From Pedobacter polysacchareus (GTDB lineage Bacteria; Bacteroidota; Bacteroidia; Sphingobacteriales; Sphingobacteriaceae): a DNA stretch of 64,000 bases. The notes below the pieces were generated by a model, which was given only the letters and a program-made list of their open reading frames with translations, did no database searches and was not told where the DNA came from. A program made the translations under genes and the position numbers. The DNA lies in contig NZ_JAHYSS010000004.1 of NCBI RefSeq assembly GCF_019802255.1, positions 448,621-512,620 of the forward strand, given 5' to 3'. Of the stretch, positions 46,542-54,221 are shown piece after piece; position 1 is the stretch's first letter, and each line of letters starts with the position of its first letter.

Positions 46542-47996
46542 ATGAGAAAGTTTACCAGTTTTAATGCGTTACCCAAGCTCAGCTTAGTTTTGTCATTAGC
46601 ATTGATTACAGGTTCTGTGCAGCGCTCCAACGCACAAGAAGTGATTACCATTCAGGATGCGATTGATAAAACCTTGAACAATAACCTTCAGGTAAAACAA
46701 TCCAAATTTAGTGAGAGCCTATCTGACGAAAATTTAAAACAGTCTAAAAATGCGTTACTGCCTACTTTAAATAGTAACAGCAGTTACAATGTTAACTTCG
46801 GACGTAGTGTGGATCCATCCACCAATGCCTTTAACAGTTCCAAGTTCTCCTCTCTGAATGCCGGATTATCCGCAGGAGTGAATATTTTTCAAGGCTTTCA
46901 GAAGGTCAATCAGATCAAGCAGAACATGCTGTTACTGAGTGCCGATAAAACCAATACCGAAAAGATTAAAAATGATCTTGTCTTACAAGTCGTAACCAGC
47001 TACCTGCAGATTCTTTACAATAAAGACCTGCTAAAAGCGGCAAAAGAACAGCAGGCTGTGGCTAAAGCGCAGCTGGATAGAGAACAGCAGCTTTTAGATG
47101 TAGGGAATAAAACACTCGCAGACCTTTCTCAGGCAAAATCGCAATTGGCAACTGCCGATCTGACGGTGACCAATGCAGTCAATGCACTAAGCATTTCTTA
47201 CCTGACGCTGGCGCAATTGATGGATGTCCCTTCTGCTACACAGTATGAAGTCCAGGCCCCATTGTCCAACCTTGTGACACCTGCCGCTTCCAGCGGCAAT
47301 GCCGAGGAAATTTACGAATCTTCTATGAAGCTTTTCCCGGATATCAAACTGGCAGGTTTGCGCGCTGAAGCCGCAAAAAGAGGCATTGAAGTAGCGAAAG
47401 GAAACTATTACCCTACCTTATCTTTTGGTGCAGGTTTAAGCACGAACTGGTCGAGTGGCAGAAACCAAATTACACGTACTAATGAAGTGATTGGTTTGTC
47501 ACCAGTAGGAGTGGTGGAAGGTTCTGGTGCGATTGTAAATACCCCTATCTTCAGAACGCTGAGTGAAAAATATCATTTTGATGATCAGATCCGTGATAAC
47601 TTTGGTCAATATGTAGGTCTTTCCCTGCAAATTCCAATCTTTAATGGCTTCCAGGCTAGATCAACGGTAAGAAAGGCAAAAATTAACCACCTGCAAAGCC
47701 TGGCCGAAGAACAACTAACAAAAAACAATTTAAATAAAGTGATTTATCAGGCCGTTGCCGATTTAAAAGCCGCAGAAGGCCGTTTAAGCGCAACTACCAA
47801 TACTTTTATCGCACAAAAAGATGCTTTCCACGTTATTGAGCAGCGTTATGCAGTTGGATTGGTTAATTCTTTAGATTTCAGTACTTCACAGTCCAACATG
47901 AATAAAGCAGAGGTCGACATGATACAGGCGAAATACGATTTAATATTCAGGGCTAAAGTAATTGATTACTACCTGGGCAAACAGATCGTTTTTTAA
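46542..47996 (+). CDS. TolC family outer-membrane efflux protein
   Basis: A 484-residue outer-membrane channel of a tripartite exporter. It has a signal peptide (LSLVLSLALITGSVQRSNAQ), then two repeated OEP domains of long amphipathic helices (EQQAVAKAQLDREQQLLDVG in the first; NNLNKVIYQAVADLKAAEG in the second). It is followed by an HlyD-like adaptor gene after 44 bp. No inner-membrane pump gene is adjacent on the downstream side. Confidence 0.9.
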   Translation: MRKFTSFNALPKLSLVLSLALITGSVQRSNAQEVITIQDAIDKTLNNNLQVKQSKFSESLSDENLKQSKNALLPTLNSNSSYNVNFGRSVDPSTNAFNSSKFSSLNAGLSAGVNIFQGFQKVNQIKQNMLLLSADKTNTEKIKNDLVLQVVTSYLQILYNKDLLKAAKEQQAVAKAQLDREQQLLDVGNKTLADLSQAKSQLATADLTVTNAVNALSISYLTLAQLMDVPSATQYEVQAPLSNLVTPAASSGNAEEIYESSMKLFPDIKLAGLRAEAAKRGIEVAKGNYYPTLSFGAGLSTNWSSGRNQITRTNEVIGLSPVGVVEGSGAIVNTPIFRTLSEKYHFDDQIRDNFGQYVGLSLQIPIFNGFQARSTVRKAKINHLQSLAEEQLTKNNLNKVIYQAVADLKAAEGRLSATTNTFIAQKDAFHVIEQRYAVGLVNSLDFSTSQSNMNKAEVDMIQAKYDLIFRAKVIDYYLGKQIVF

Positions 47997-48040
47997 GCCT
48001 TCACAAGATCCGATTGATATAAATATATAAACAAAAACAA

Positions 48041-49387
48041 ATGAAACTAAAACCGATACTCATTACACTAGGCATCCTCATTGCTGTAGTCGTTACTTTA
48101 AAGCTTACGGGCGTTATTGGTGGTGAGAAGATTGAAAAAGTGACGATTGAAAAAGCTGCGGAGCGTGTCGTAACTGAAACCGTTACTGCGAGTGGAAAGG
48201 TGCAACCTGAAACCGAAGTGAAATTAAGTTCTGAGGTTTCCGGTGAGGTGACAGAACTATTAGTGAAAGAAGGTGACGTCGTTAAAAAAGGTCAGCTGCT
48301 GATTAAAGTTCGTCCGGATGTATTGAAATCGGGTTATGATAGAGCCGTAGCTTCTTACAGTTCACAGAAAGCAAGTGTGGCTTCTGCCTTACAGGTAATG
48401 AAACAAAATGAAGGTAATTTTGTGAATGCTGAGGCGACTTACAAACGTAATGTAGAACTGTTCAAAAAGAAAGTAATTTCTGCTTCGGAGTTTGATGCCG
48501 CTAAAGCGGCCTACTTAACCGCAAAAACAAATCTTGCCAGGTCTAAAGAAGACTATACTGCGGCTAAATTCCAATTGGAGCAATCAGGAGCAAATGTTCA
48601 GGAGGCAAATGCAAACTTAGCAAAAGCAACAATTTATGCACCGGTTAATGGAGTGATCTCGAAACTATCTGTAGAGTTAGGTGACCGTATTTTGGGTACT
48701 GCACAGATGGCTGGAACTGAAATTATGCGGATCTCTAACCTGACTACGATGGAAGTAAACGTAGATGTAAATGAGAATGACATCAACAGGGTAAATGTTG
48801 GCGATAGTGCAAAAATCGAAGTAGATGCTTTTGCAGATAAAAAATTCAAAGGTGTAGTGACTGAAATTGCAAGTTCTTCTAAAGATATTGGTTCAGTAAC
48901 GACCTCTGTAGATCAGGTGACCAATTTCGTCGTGAAAATCAGAATCCTTGCTGATTCTTATGAAGGCGTTAAAGGTGGTGCTAAAGATCTTCCTTCTCCA
49001 TTCAGACCAGGTTTATCGGCAACGGTAGACATCATGAGTCAGTCAGAGAAAGGCCTGGCCATTCCAATCCAATCTGTATTTACAGAAAGTAAAAAAGCAG
49101 AAGATAAAGGCAATGAAAATGACCAGAATGCAGACAAGCAAAAAACAAAACTAACCGATAAAACGGTGAAACAATTCGTCTATATTTTCAATGCCGGAAC
49201 AGTTAAAAAAGTAGAAGTAACGACTGGCATTCAGGACGATCAGTATATCATTATTAAAAGTGGTGTGAAAGCCGGACAAGAAGTCGTATCGGGTCCATAC
49301 TCCGCCATTCAGAATAAATTGAAAGATGGAATGAAAGTAGAGAAAACTACTAAAGATCAATTGTTTGTCAATCCAGACAAAAAGTAA
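48041..49387 (+). CDS. Periplasmic adaptor (HlyD / MacA-like membrane fusion protein)
   Basis: A 448-residue membrane fusion protein with one N-terminal membrane helix (ILITLGILIAVVVTLKLTG). The biotinyl-lipoyl-like half-motifs flank a coiled-coil hairpin of about residues 95-190 (EVTELLVKEGDVVKKGQLL; ATIYAPVNGVISKLSVELG). A charged insertion near residue 350 (EDKGNENDQNADKQ) is unusual. MacA-like adaptors work with MacB-type ABC or RND pumps, but none is encoded next to it; the operon ends with a terminator. Confidence 0.88.
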   Translation: MKLKPILITLGILIAVVVTLKLTGVIGGEKIEKVTIEKAAERVVTETVTASGKVQPETEVKLSSEVSGEVTELLVKEGDVVKKGQLLIKVRPDVLKSGYDRAVASYSSQKASVASALQVMKQNEGNFVNAEATYKRNVELFKKKVISASEFDAAKAAYLTAKTNLARSKEDYTAAKFQLEQSGANVQEANANLAKATIYAPVNGVISKLSVELGDRILGTAQMAGTEIMRISNLTTMEVNVDVNENDINRVNVGDSAKIEVDAFADKKFKGVVTEIASSSKDIGSVTTSVDQVTNFVVKIRILADSYEGVKGGAKDLPSPFRPGLSATVDIMSQSEKGLAIPIQSVFTESKKAEDKGNENDQNADKQKTKLTDKTVKQFVYIFNAGTVKKVEVTTGIQDDQYIIIKSGVKAGQEVVSGPYSAIQNKLKDGMKVEKTTKDQLFVNPDKK

Positions 49388-49419
49388 ACTTTTTCAATCC
49401 TATTTAAATGAGTAAATTG

Positions 49420-49450
49420 CCCCGGTTAAAACAATAACCGGGGTTTTTTT
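49420..49450 (+). terminator. Intrinsic terminator after the efflux pair
   Basis: CCCCGGTTA (49420-49428) pairs with TAACCGGGG (49435-49443), with a 6-nt loop and a run of seven T. It ends only 12 nt before the gpsA start. Confidence 0.88.
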
Positions 49451-49462
49451 ATTTAATACTGT

Positions 49463-50461
49463 ATGATACCTAAAGTTGCAATGATTGGTGGGGGTAGTTG
49501 GGCTACTGCTATTGTAAAAATGCTTTCAGACAATGAAACACCAAAAGAAATCTATTGGTGGATGCGCAATGAAATCGCCATCGACCACCTTCAAAAGTAT
49601 AAACACAATCCAAATTACCTGAGTTCTGTTGAAATCAGGCTTCCTGATACCCATATCTCCAGTAACATCGTGAGTATCATTCAGCAGTCGGATTACATCA
49701 TTTTAAATGTTCCTGCTGCGTTTTTAAAAGAAACACTGAAAGAAGTAACCCCGGAACTGTTAAAGGGTAAGAAAATCATTTCTGCCATTAAAGGGATTGT
49801 CCCAGATGAAAACCAGATTATCGGTGAATTCCTGCAGCAGAAATATCAGGTACCATTGAAAGATATTGTGGTGATTAGCGGCCCATGCCATGCAGAAGAA
49901 GTGGCACTGGAAAAGCTGTCTTACCTGACCATTGCTTGTTTAGATGAAGAATTATCCGGAGTCTTTGCCGGGTTACTCCGCAATAGATACATCAAAACCA
50001 ATGTCTCCGACGATATTTTTGGAACGGAATACGCTGCGGTATTGAAAAATATTTACGCAGTAGCCAGTGGAATATGTCATGGTGTAGGTTATGGCGATAA
50101 CTTCCAGGCCGTATTGATCTCCAATGCCATTCGTGAGATTAAAAGGTTTGTGGATGCAGTACACCCTATAGACCGCGACATTAAAGAGTCTGCCTATCTG
50201 GGAGATTTACTCGTCACCGCTTATTCTCAGTTCAGCAGGAACCGTACTTTTGGAAACATGGTAGGGAAGGGCTATACCGTGAAATCTGCACAGTTGGAAA
50301 TGAATATGGTGGCAGAAGGTTATTACGCCGTAAAATGTATGCACCACATCAACCTCAAGTATAAAGTAGATATGCCCATCAGCAGAGCTGTATACGCGAT
50401 TCTTTATGAACAGCATGCCCCACAGCAGGAAATGCAGCTGCTCACCGAACAGCTCAATTAA
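49463..50461 (+). CDS. gpsA: Glycerol-3-phosphate dehydrogenase [NAD(P)+]
   Basis: Reduces dihydroxyacetone phosphate to sn-glycerol-3-phosphate for phospholipid synthesis (332 aa, cytosolic). The nucleotide-binding motif is VAMIGGGSWATAIVKML at the N-terminus. SGPCHAEEVA and the catalytic Lys in YAAVLKNIYAVASGI follow. Because a strong terminator ends 12 nt upstream, its promoter must overlap the terminator or rely on readthrough. Confidence 0.93.
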   Translation: MIPKVAMIGGGSWATAIVKMLSDNETPKEIYWWMRNEIAIDHLQKYKHNPNYLSSVEIRLPDTHISSNIVSIIQQSDYIILNVPAAFLKETLKEVTPELLKGKKIISAIKGIVPDENQIIGEFLQQKYQVPLKDIVVISGPCHAEEVALEKLSYLTIACLDEELSGVFAGLLRNRYIKTNVSDDIFGTEYAAVLKNIYAVASGICHGVGYGDNFQAVLISNAIREIKRFVDAVHPIDRDIKESAYLGDLLVTAYSQFSRNRTFGNMVGKGYTVKSAQLEMNMVAEGYYAVKCMHHINLKYKVDMPISRAVYAILYEQHAPQQEMQLLTEQLN

Positions 50462-50512
50462 AAACAATTCCTCAAATCACTTGTTATCAGATCATAAAAA
50501 TAACATCGTGCT

Positions 50513-50833
50513 ATGAGAAAACAAATTTTAGTTGCCGGACTGGCATTGGCATGCTTTACCGCATTCGCTTTTAACGCCACTGCGCAGGAGAAAAAAGAAT
50601 CCGTTGGCCATGCCATCGGTAAAACCGCTACCAAAGTAGGGAATAAAACTGCAGAAGTAGCTGTAAAAGGAGCTTCAAAGGTTGCAGATAAAACTTATAA
50701 AGGAAAAATGGCACCGGATGGTTCTGATGTATACATCAACGGTAAAAACAAGAAGTATTATATCAATAAAAAAGGAAACAGGATTTATCTGAAAGAATCT
50801 CAGATTAAAAACAGACCGGAAAAGAAAAGTTAA
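50513..50833 (+). CDS. Small secreted protein with KYYIN..G..IYL motif (PBCV basic adaptor-like)
   Basis: A 106-residue protein with a signal peptide (LVAGLALACFTAFAFNATAQ). After an Ala/Lys/Val-rich linker (GKTATKVGNKTAEVAVKGAS) comes a C-terminal module VYINGKNKKYYINKKGNRIYL. That resembles the short PBCV-specific basic adaptor motif seen in many Bacteroidota proteins. It is strongly basic overall. Function unknown; a role in binding surface polymers is a guess. It ends at a bidirectional terminator. Confidence 0.6.
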   Translation: MRKQILVAGLALACFTAFAFNATAQEKKESVGHAIGKTATKVGNKTAEVAVKGASKVADKTYKGKMAPDGSDVYINGKNKKYYINKKGNRIYLKESQIKNRPEKKS

Positions 50834-50870
50834 TCGCATAAAGATACAGGTTGAAAAACCTGATTTACTA

Positions 50871-50905
50871 AAAAAGCCGGTCTCCATATGGAAACCGGCT
50901 TTTTT
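50871..50905. terminator. Bidirectional terminator
   Basis: AAAAAGCCGGT (50871-50881) pairs with ACCGGCTTTTT (50895-50905), extended inward by TCC/GGA with one mismatch. It serves the small secreted protein gene and the convergent helicase gene. Confidence 0.85.
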
Positions 50906-50918
50906 GTATGATATGGGA

Positions 50919-52826
50919 TTAAGATCTACGTCTTCTGTCGCCGCTACCAGCACTGCTTCCGCCTTCGCGTCTGCCTGCACCACCAGCGTTTCCGCCACGA
51001 TCTTCACGGCTTCTTCCAGAGAAATCTCTGAAACCACCGCCGCCGCTTCCGCCTTCGCGTCTGCCGCCACCACCGCTGCTTCTTCTATCGCCACCGCCGC
51101 TTCTTCCGCCACCGTAACTTCCGCCTTCGCGTCTGCCACCGCCACCGAATCCGCCACGACGCTCACCGCCACCACGACGTTCGCCGCCACCGTCTCCATC
51201 AGCAGTTTTCTCAATTCTAACACCACGGTTGTTGAATTCAACACCCTTGAAATTATTGAATAAAGATTCTACAGTTGCATCTTCTACTTCAAAGAATGAA
51301 TACACACCTTTTAAGTCGATTTTGCCAATGCTTTTTCCACTGATTTTACCGTTGTTACAAACAAAAGATAATAAATCACCTCTTGTAAAGTCATCTACCG
51401 AACCTAAGTTGATAAACAAACGGGTGTAACCTTCACTGTTTCTTGGACCTCTTTCACCGCGCTCTCCACGTTCACCTCTCTCACCGCGATCATCAGCCGA
51501 AGAATTCAAATCAGGAGCGTTTTTGTAATACTCTAAAAAGCGGTTAAACTCTAAAGATGCAAAACGTTTGATCACTTCTTCTTTACTCAATTCAGCAAAC
51601 TCATCCATAATTCTAGGGATGTATTGCTCAATTTGAGATTCGTTAACTTCTACATTGTGAACCTTGTGTACCAAAGCAAATAATTGCTTCTCACAAACGT
51701 CAAAACCTGTAGGTAAAGTAGCTTTGGTAAATGGTTTACCAATGATTCTTTCAATCTGACGGATTTTTCCAAGTTCTTTAGAGTTAACGATACAGATAGA
51801 AATACCCGTTTTACCAGCACGGCCAGTACGACCAGAACGGTGGGTATAACTTTCAATTTCGTCAGGCAATGAATAATTCACAACGTGTGTTACGTTCTGA
51901 ACGTCAATACCACGTGCCGCAACATCAGTAGCAATTAACAATTGCATGTTACGCTCACGGAAACGCTGCATTACTTTATCACGTTGTTGCTGAGATAAAT
52001 CTCCGTGTAAAGCATCTGCATTATAACCGTCTTTGATCAAGTGCTCAGCAACGTCCTGTGTATCCATTTTGGTTTTACAGAACACTACCGCAAAGATCTC
52101 TGGGTTAAAATCTACGATACGTTTTAAAGCAGCGTATTTATCTCTAGCACGTACAATATAGTACTCATGCTCAATATTTACGTTACCAGTGTTTTTGGTA
52201 CCCATGGTTAACTCTACTGGAGAGTCCATGTAGTTTTTCGCTATTCTTCTAACCTCTGGAGGCATAGTAGCGGAGAATAACCAAGTTTTTTTGTCGTCAG
52301 GAGTGGTAGACAAAATGTCGTTGATGTCTTCCTGGAAGCCCATGTTCAGCATCTCATCAGCTTCATCTAAAACTACATATTTCACATTCGTGAAATCAAT
52401 AGCTTTTCTGCCAATAATATCCAACATACGACCAGGTGTAGCCACAACAATTTGTACACCGTTTCTAATCTCACGCAACTGTTGCATAATGTTAGCGCCA
52501 CCGTAAACGGCAACTACACTAGCACCAGAGATGTTTTTTGAGAAATTCTTGATGTCATTAGTAATCTGTAAGCAAAGCTCTCTCGTAGGGCATAAAATCA
52601 ATGCCTGAGGCTTATTGCTTTTAAAGTCTATCAATTCTAACAGCGGCAAGCCAAATGCGGCTGTTTTCCCTGTTCCTGTTTGGGCCAAACCAACAAAATC
52701 GTTATTGCCCTCTAACAGCACAGGAATACTTTGTTCCTGAATAGGTGTTGGATTTTCGAAACCTAAATCCTTTACAGCATTAACAACGTCATCACTTATC
52801 CCCAATAATTTAAATGGGTTTATCAT
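50919..52826 (-). CDS. DEAD-box RNA helicase with DbpA-like domain and RGG-like tail
   Basis: ATP-dependent RNA helicase, about 635 aa, of the DeaD/CsdA type. Visible are the Q motif, motif I AQTGTGKT (residues 49-56), PTRELCLQI, VVLDEADEML (DEAD), SATMP and the motif VI HRSGRTGRAG. A DbpA-type RNA-binding domain follows (about residues 465-540, including YTRLFINLGSVDDFTRGDLL), preceded by a short GER repeat linker. The final 93 residues are Gly/Arg/Ser-rich with three RREGGS units. ATG 52826 is preferred, since the longer frame begins inside the promoter box at 52848-52855. Confidence 0.94.
   Translation of the reverse strand: MINPFKLLGISDDVVNAVKDLGFENPTPIQEQSIPVLLEGNNDFVGLAQTGTGKTAAFGLPLLELIDFKSNKPQALILCPTRELCLQITNDIKNFSKNISGASVVAVYGGANIMQQLREIRNGVQIVVATPGRMLDIIGRKAIDFTNVKYVVLDEADEMLNMGFQEDINDILSTTPDDKKTWLFSATMPPEVRRIAKNYMDSPVELTMGTKNTGNVNIEHEYYIVRARDKYAALKRIVDFNPEIFAVVFCKTKMDTQDVAEHLIKDGYNADALHGDLSQQQRDKVMQRFRERNMQLLIATDVAARGIDVQNVTHVVNYSLPDEIESYTHRSGRTGRAGKTGISICIVNSKELGKIRQIERIIGKPFTKATLPTGFDVCEKQLFALVHKVHNVEVNESQIEQYIPRIMDEFAELSKEEVIKRFASLEFNRFLEYYKNAPDLNSSADDRGERGERGERGERGPRNSEGYTRLFINLGSVDDFTRGDLLSFVCNNGKISGKSIGKIDLKGVYSFFEVEDATVESLFNNFKGVEFNNRGVRIEKTADGDGGGERRGGGERRGGFGGGGRREGGSYGGGRSGGGDRRSSGGGGRREGGSGGGGFRDFSGRSREDRGGNAGGAGRREGGSSAGSGDRRRRS
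50956..51137 (-). repeat. Three 20-bp exact repeats in the helicase tail
   Basis: The plus-strand sequence CTTCCGCCTTCGCGTCTGCC occurs at 50956-50975, 51046-51065 and 51118-51137. Each encodes GRREGGS in the helicase tail. The identical codons, despite synonymous freedom, point to recent duplication within the tail. Confidence 0.85.
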
Positions 52827-52847
52827 GTATTTATTATAATTAAGCCG

Positions 52848-52855
52848 CAAAGATA
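52848..52855 (-). promoter_or_regulatory. Probable -7 box of the helicase gene
   Basis: TATCTTTG on the minus strand matches TAnnTTTG and lies 21 nt upstream of ATG 52826. No -33 match at standard spacing. Confidence 0.55.
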
Positions 52856-52910
52856 CAGTTAATTATTGGCATTTCACTTGTGCGTAACTAAATAAAAATG
52901 AGGTAATTAA

Positions 52911-53369
52911 TTATCGGAGCCGATCTGCAGACTTCAATAATTGCTCGTCTTTTCGGATTCCGCGAATCGCTAATGCGCAAAATATTAGGCTGATAAGGGG
53001 TAAGAAAGCACCAATACCAAGGTTTACTGAAGCGATTCCACCAGGCATATTTTGTGCCGCATCATAGACCCAAAAACCTAAAAAAAGTGTAGAAACCATC
53101 GCAAAAATAATTAAACGTTTTTGTCCGACTCTGTTTTTAAAAGTGAAAATCGTAGCCAAACACAGCATACTTACCGCAACCGTATTCATAAATAATGGCT
53201 TGAAGTATTCGATTTTTCCCGCAACACCATTTGTTTTCTGGTATAAGCCTGTCGCAAGAATCCAATATTCTGAACCATTAGACTGGCTGCTCACAATCGG
53301 AACAAATAATAAAAGTAATATAGTCAGGCCCGCCAATAGCAGCCAAATTGATTGTACTCTTTGTATCAT
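52911..53369 (-). CDS. DUF4293 membrane protein
   Basis: A 152-residue integral membrane protein with four hydrophobic segments (including SIWLLLAGLTILLLLFVPIV and LGIGAFLPLISLIFCALAI). The start MIQRVQSIWLLLAG is the conserved beginning of DUF4293, a Bacteroidota family of unknown function. The ATG at 53369 is chosen because upstream codons lie between it and its promoter (53388-53417). It is divergent from truA. Confidence 0.85.
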   Translation of the reverse strand: MIQRVQSIWLLLAGLTILLLLFVPIVSSQSNGSEYWILATGLYQKTNGVAGKIEYFKPLFMNTVAVSMLCLATIFTFKNRVGQKRLIIFAMVSTLFLGFWVYDAAQNMPGGIASVNLGIGAFLPLISLIFCALAIRGIRKDEQLLKSADRLR

Positions 53370-53387
53370 ATCTTTCAATAATTTCAA

Positions 53388-53417
53388 CAAATATATTAAA
53401 AGGGCCATACTAAGCAA
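53388..53417 (-). promoter_or_regulatory. Bacteroidota-type promoter for the DUF4293 gene
   Basis: On the minus strand, TTG (53417-53415) and TATATTTG (53395-53388) are separated by 19 bp. Start of transcription near 53383, about 14 nt before the ATG. Confidence 0.7.
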
Positions 53418-53439
53418 TCAATATCTTGATCCAAAAGTT

Positions 53440-53447
53440 TAAATTTG
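53440..53447 (+). promoter_or_regulatory. Probable -7 box for truA
   Basis: TAAATTTG matches TAnnTTTG. Transcription would begin about 5 nt later, at or just before TTG 53453. The -33 element is not evident. Confidence 0.4.
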
Positions 53448-53452
53448 CCCTA

Positions 53453-54220
53453 TTGAAACCGAACATACAACGATATTTTGTGGAATTGTCCTATAACGGG
53501 ACGGCTTACCACGGCTGGCAAATTCAGCCGAATGCAGTCACCGTACAGGAATGCCTGGACAAAGCTTTGTCCGTTTATTTCCGTCAGCCAGTAGCTTCTT
53601 TAGGCTGCGGCCGTACCGATGCAGGAGTTCATGCGACCCAGTTTTTTGCGCATTTCGACCTGGAAATCCTATCGGATAAGCCGGTTGAAGTAGAACGCTC
53701 CATCGCAGGAATCAATTCCCTGCTGCCTTACCAGATTGCAGTGAAAAGAGTTTTCCCAGTCGCAGATGATGCACATGCCCGTTTCCATGCCACGCAAAGA
53801 GCTTATCATTATTACCTCCATTTTCATAAAGATCCTTTCAAACTGGATCGTTCCTGGTTGTTTAAAGGAGATTTGGATGTGGCAGCCATGAATGAGGCCG
53901 CAAAGTTGATTCTGGAACATACCGATTTCTCCTGCTTCAGTAAATCCAATACCCAGACCTTTACCAATAACTGTAAAGTGACGGCCGCTTATTTTGAAGA
54001 AATAGAAGGCGGATTGAAATTTACGATTTCCGCAGACCGGTTTCTGAGGAATATGGTACGTGCCATTGTGGGCACCTTAATCCGTGTGGGTAAAAAGGAA
54101 ATCAAGAAAAAGGATTTTCAGGAGATTATGGAGCAAAAAAATAGAAGTAATGCCGGACAATCAGTTCCTGCATGCGGACTCTATTTAGTAAGTGTTGTTT
54201 ATCCTTATGTAACCTATTGA
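53453..54220 (+). CDS. truA: tRNA pseudouridine(38-40) synthase
   Basis: Forms pseudouridine at positions 38-40 of tRNA anticodon stems (about 255 aa). YFVELSYNGTAYHGWQIQPNAVTVQE, LGCGRTDAGVHATQF (catalytic Asp) and FLRNMVRAIVGTLI are TruA hallmarks. No ATG is available near the N-terminus; the possible starts are TTG 53453 or TTG 53426. The first is preferred because the second would precede the predicted transcription start. The ABC transporter gene follows after 1 nt. Confidence 0.92.
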   Translation: MKPNIQRYFVELSYNGTAYHGWQIQPNAVTVQECLDKALSVYFRQPVASLGCGRTDAGVHATQFFAHFDLEILSDKPVEVERSIAGINSLLPYQIAVKRVFPVADDAHARFHATQRAYHYYLHFHKDPFKLDRSWLFKGDLDVAAMNEAAKLILEHTDFSCFSKSNTQTFTNNCKVTAAYFEEIEGGLKFTISADRFLRNMVRAIVGTLIRVGKKEIKKKDFQEIMEQKNRSNAGQSVPACGLYLVSVVYPYVTY

Positions 54221-54221
54221 T

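Noticed and set aside
50675..51263. Long Ala/Val/Ser-rich reading frames on both strands over the helicase tail
   Set aside because: They are alternative readings of the repetitive Gly/Arg codons of the helicase tail and have extreme low-complexity composition.
52827..52850. N-terminal extension of the helicase from a TTG at 52850
   Set aside because: The codon lies inside the TATCTTTG promoter box, so it would not be in the transcript.
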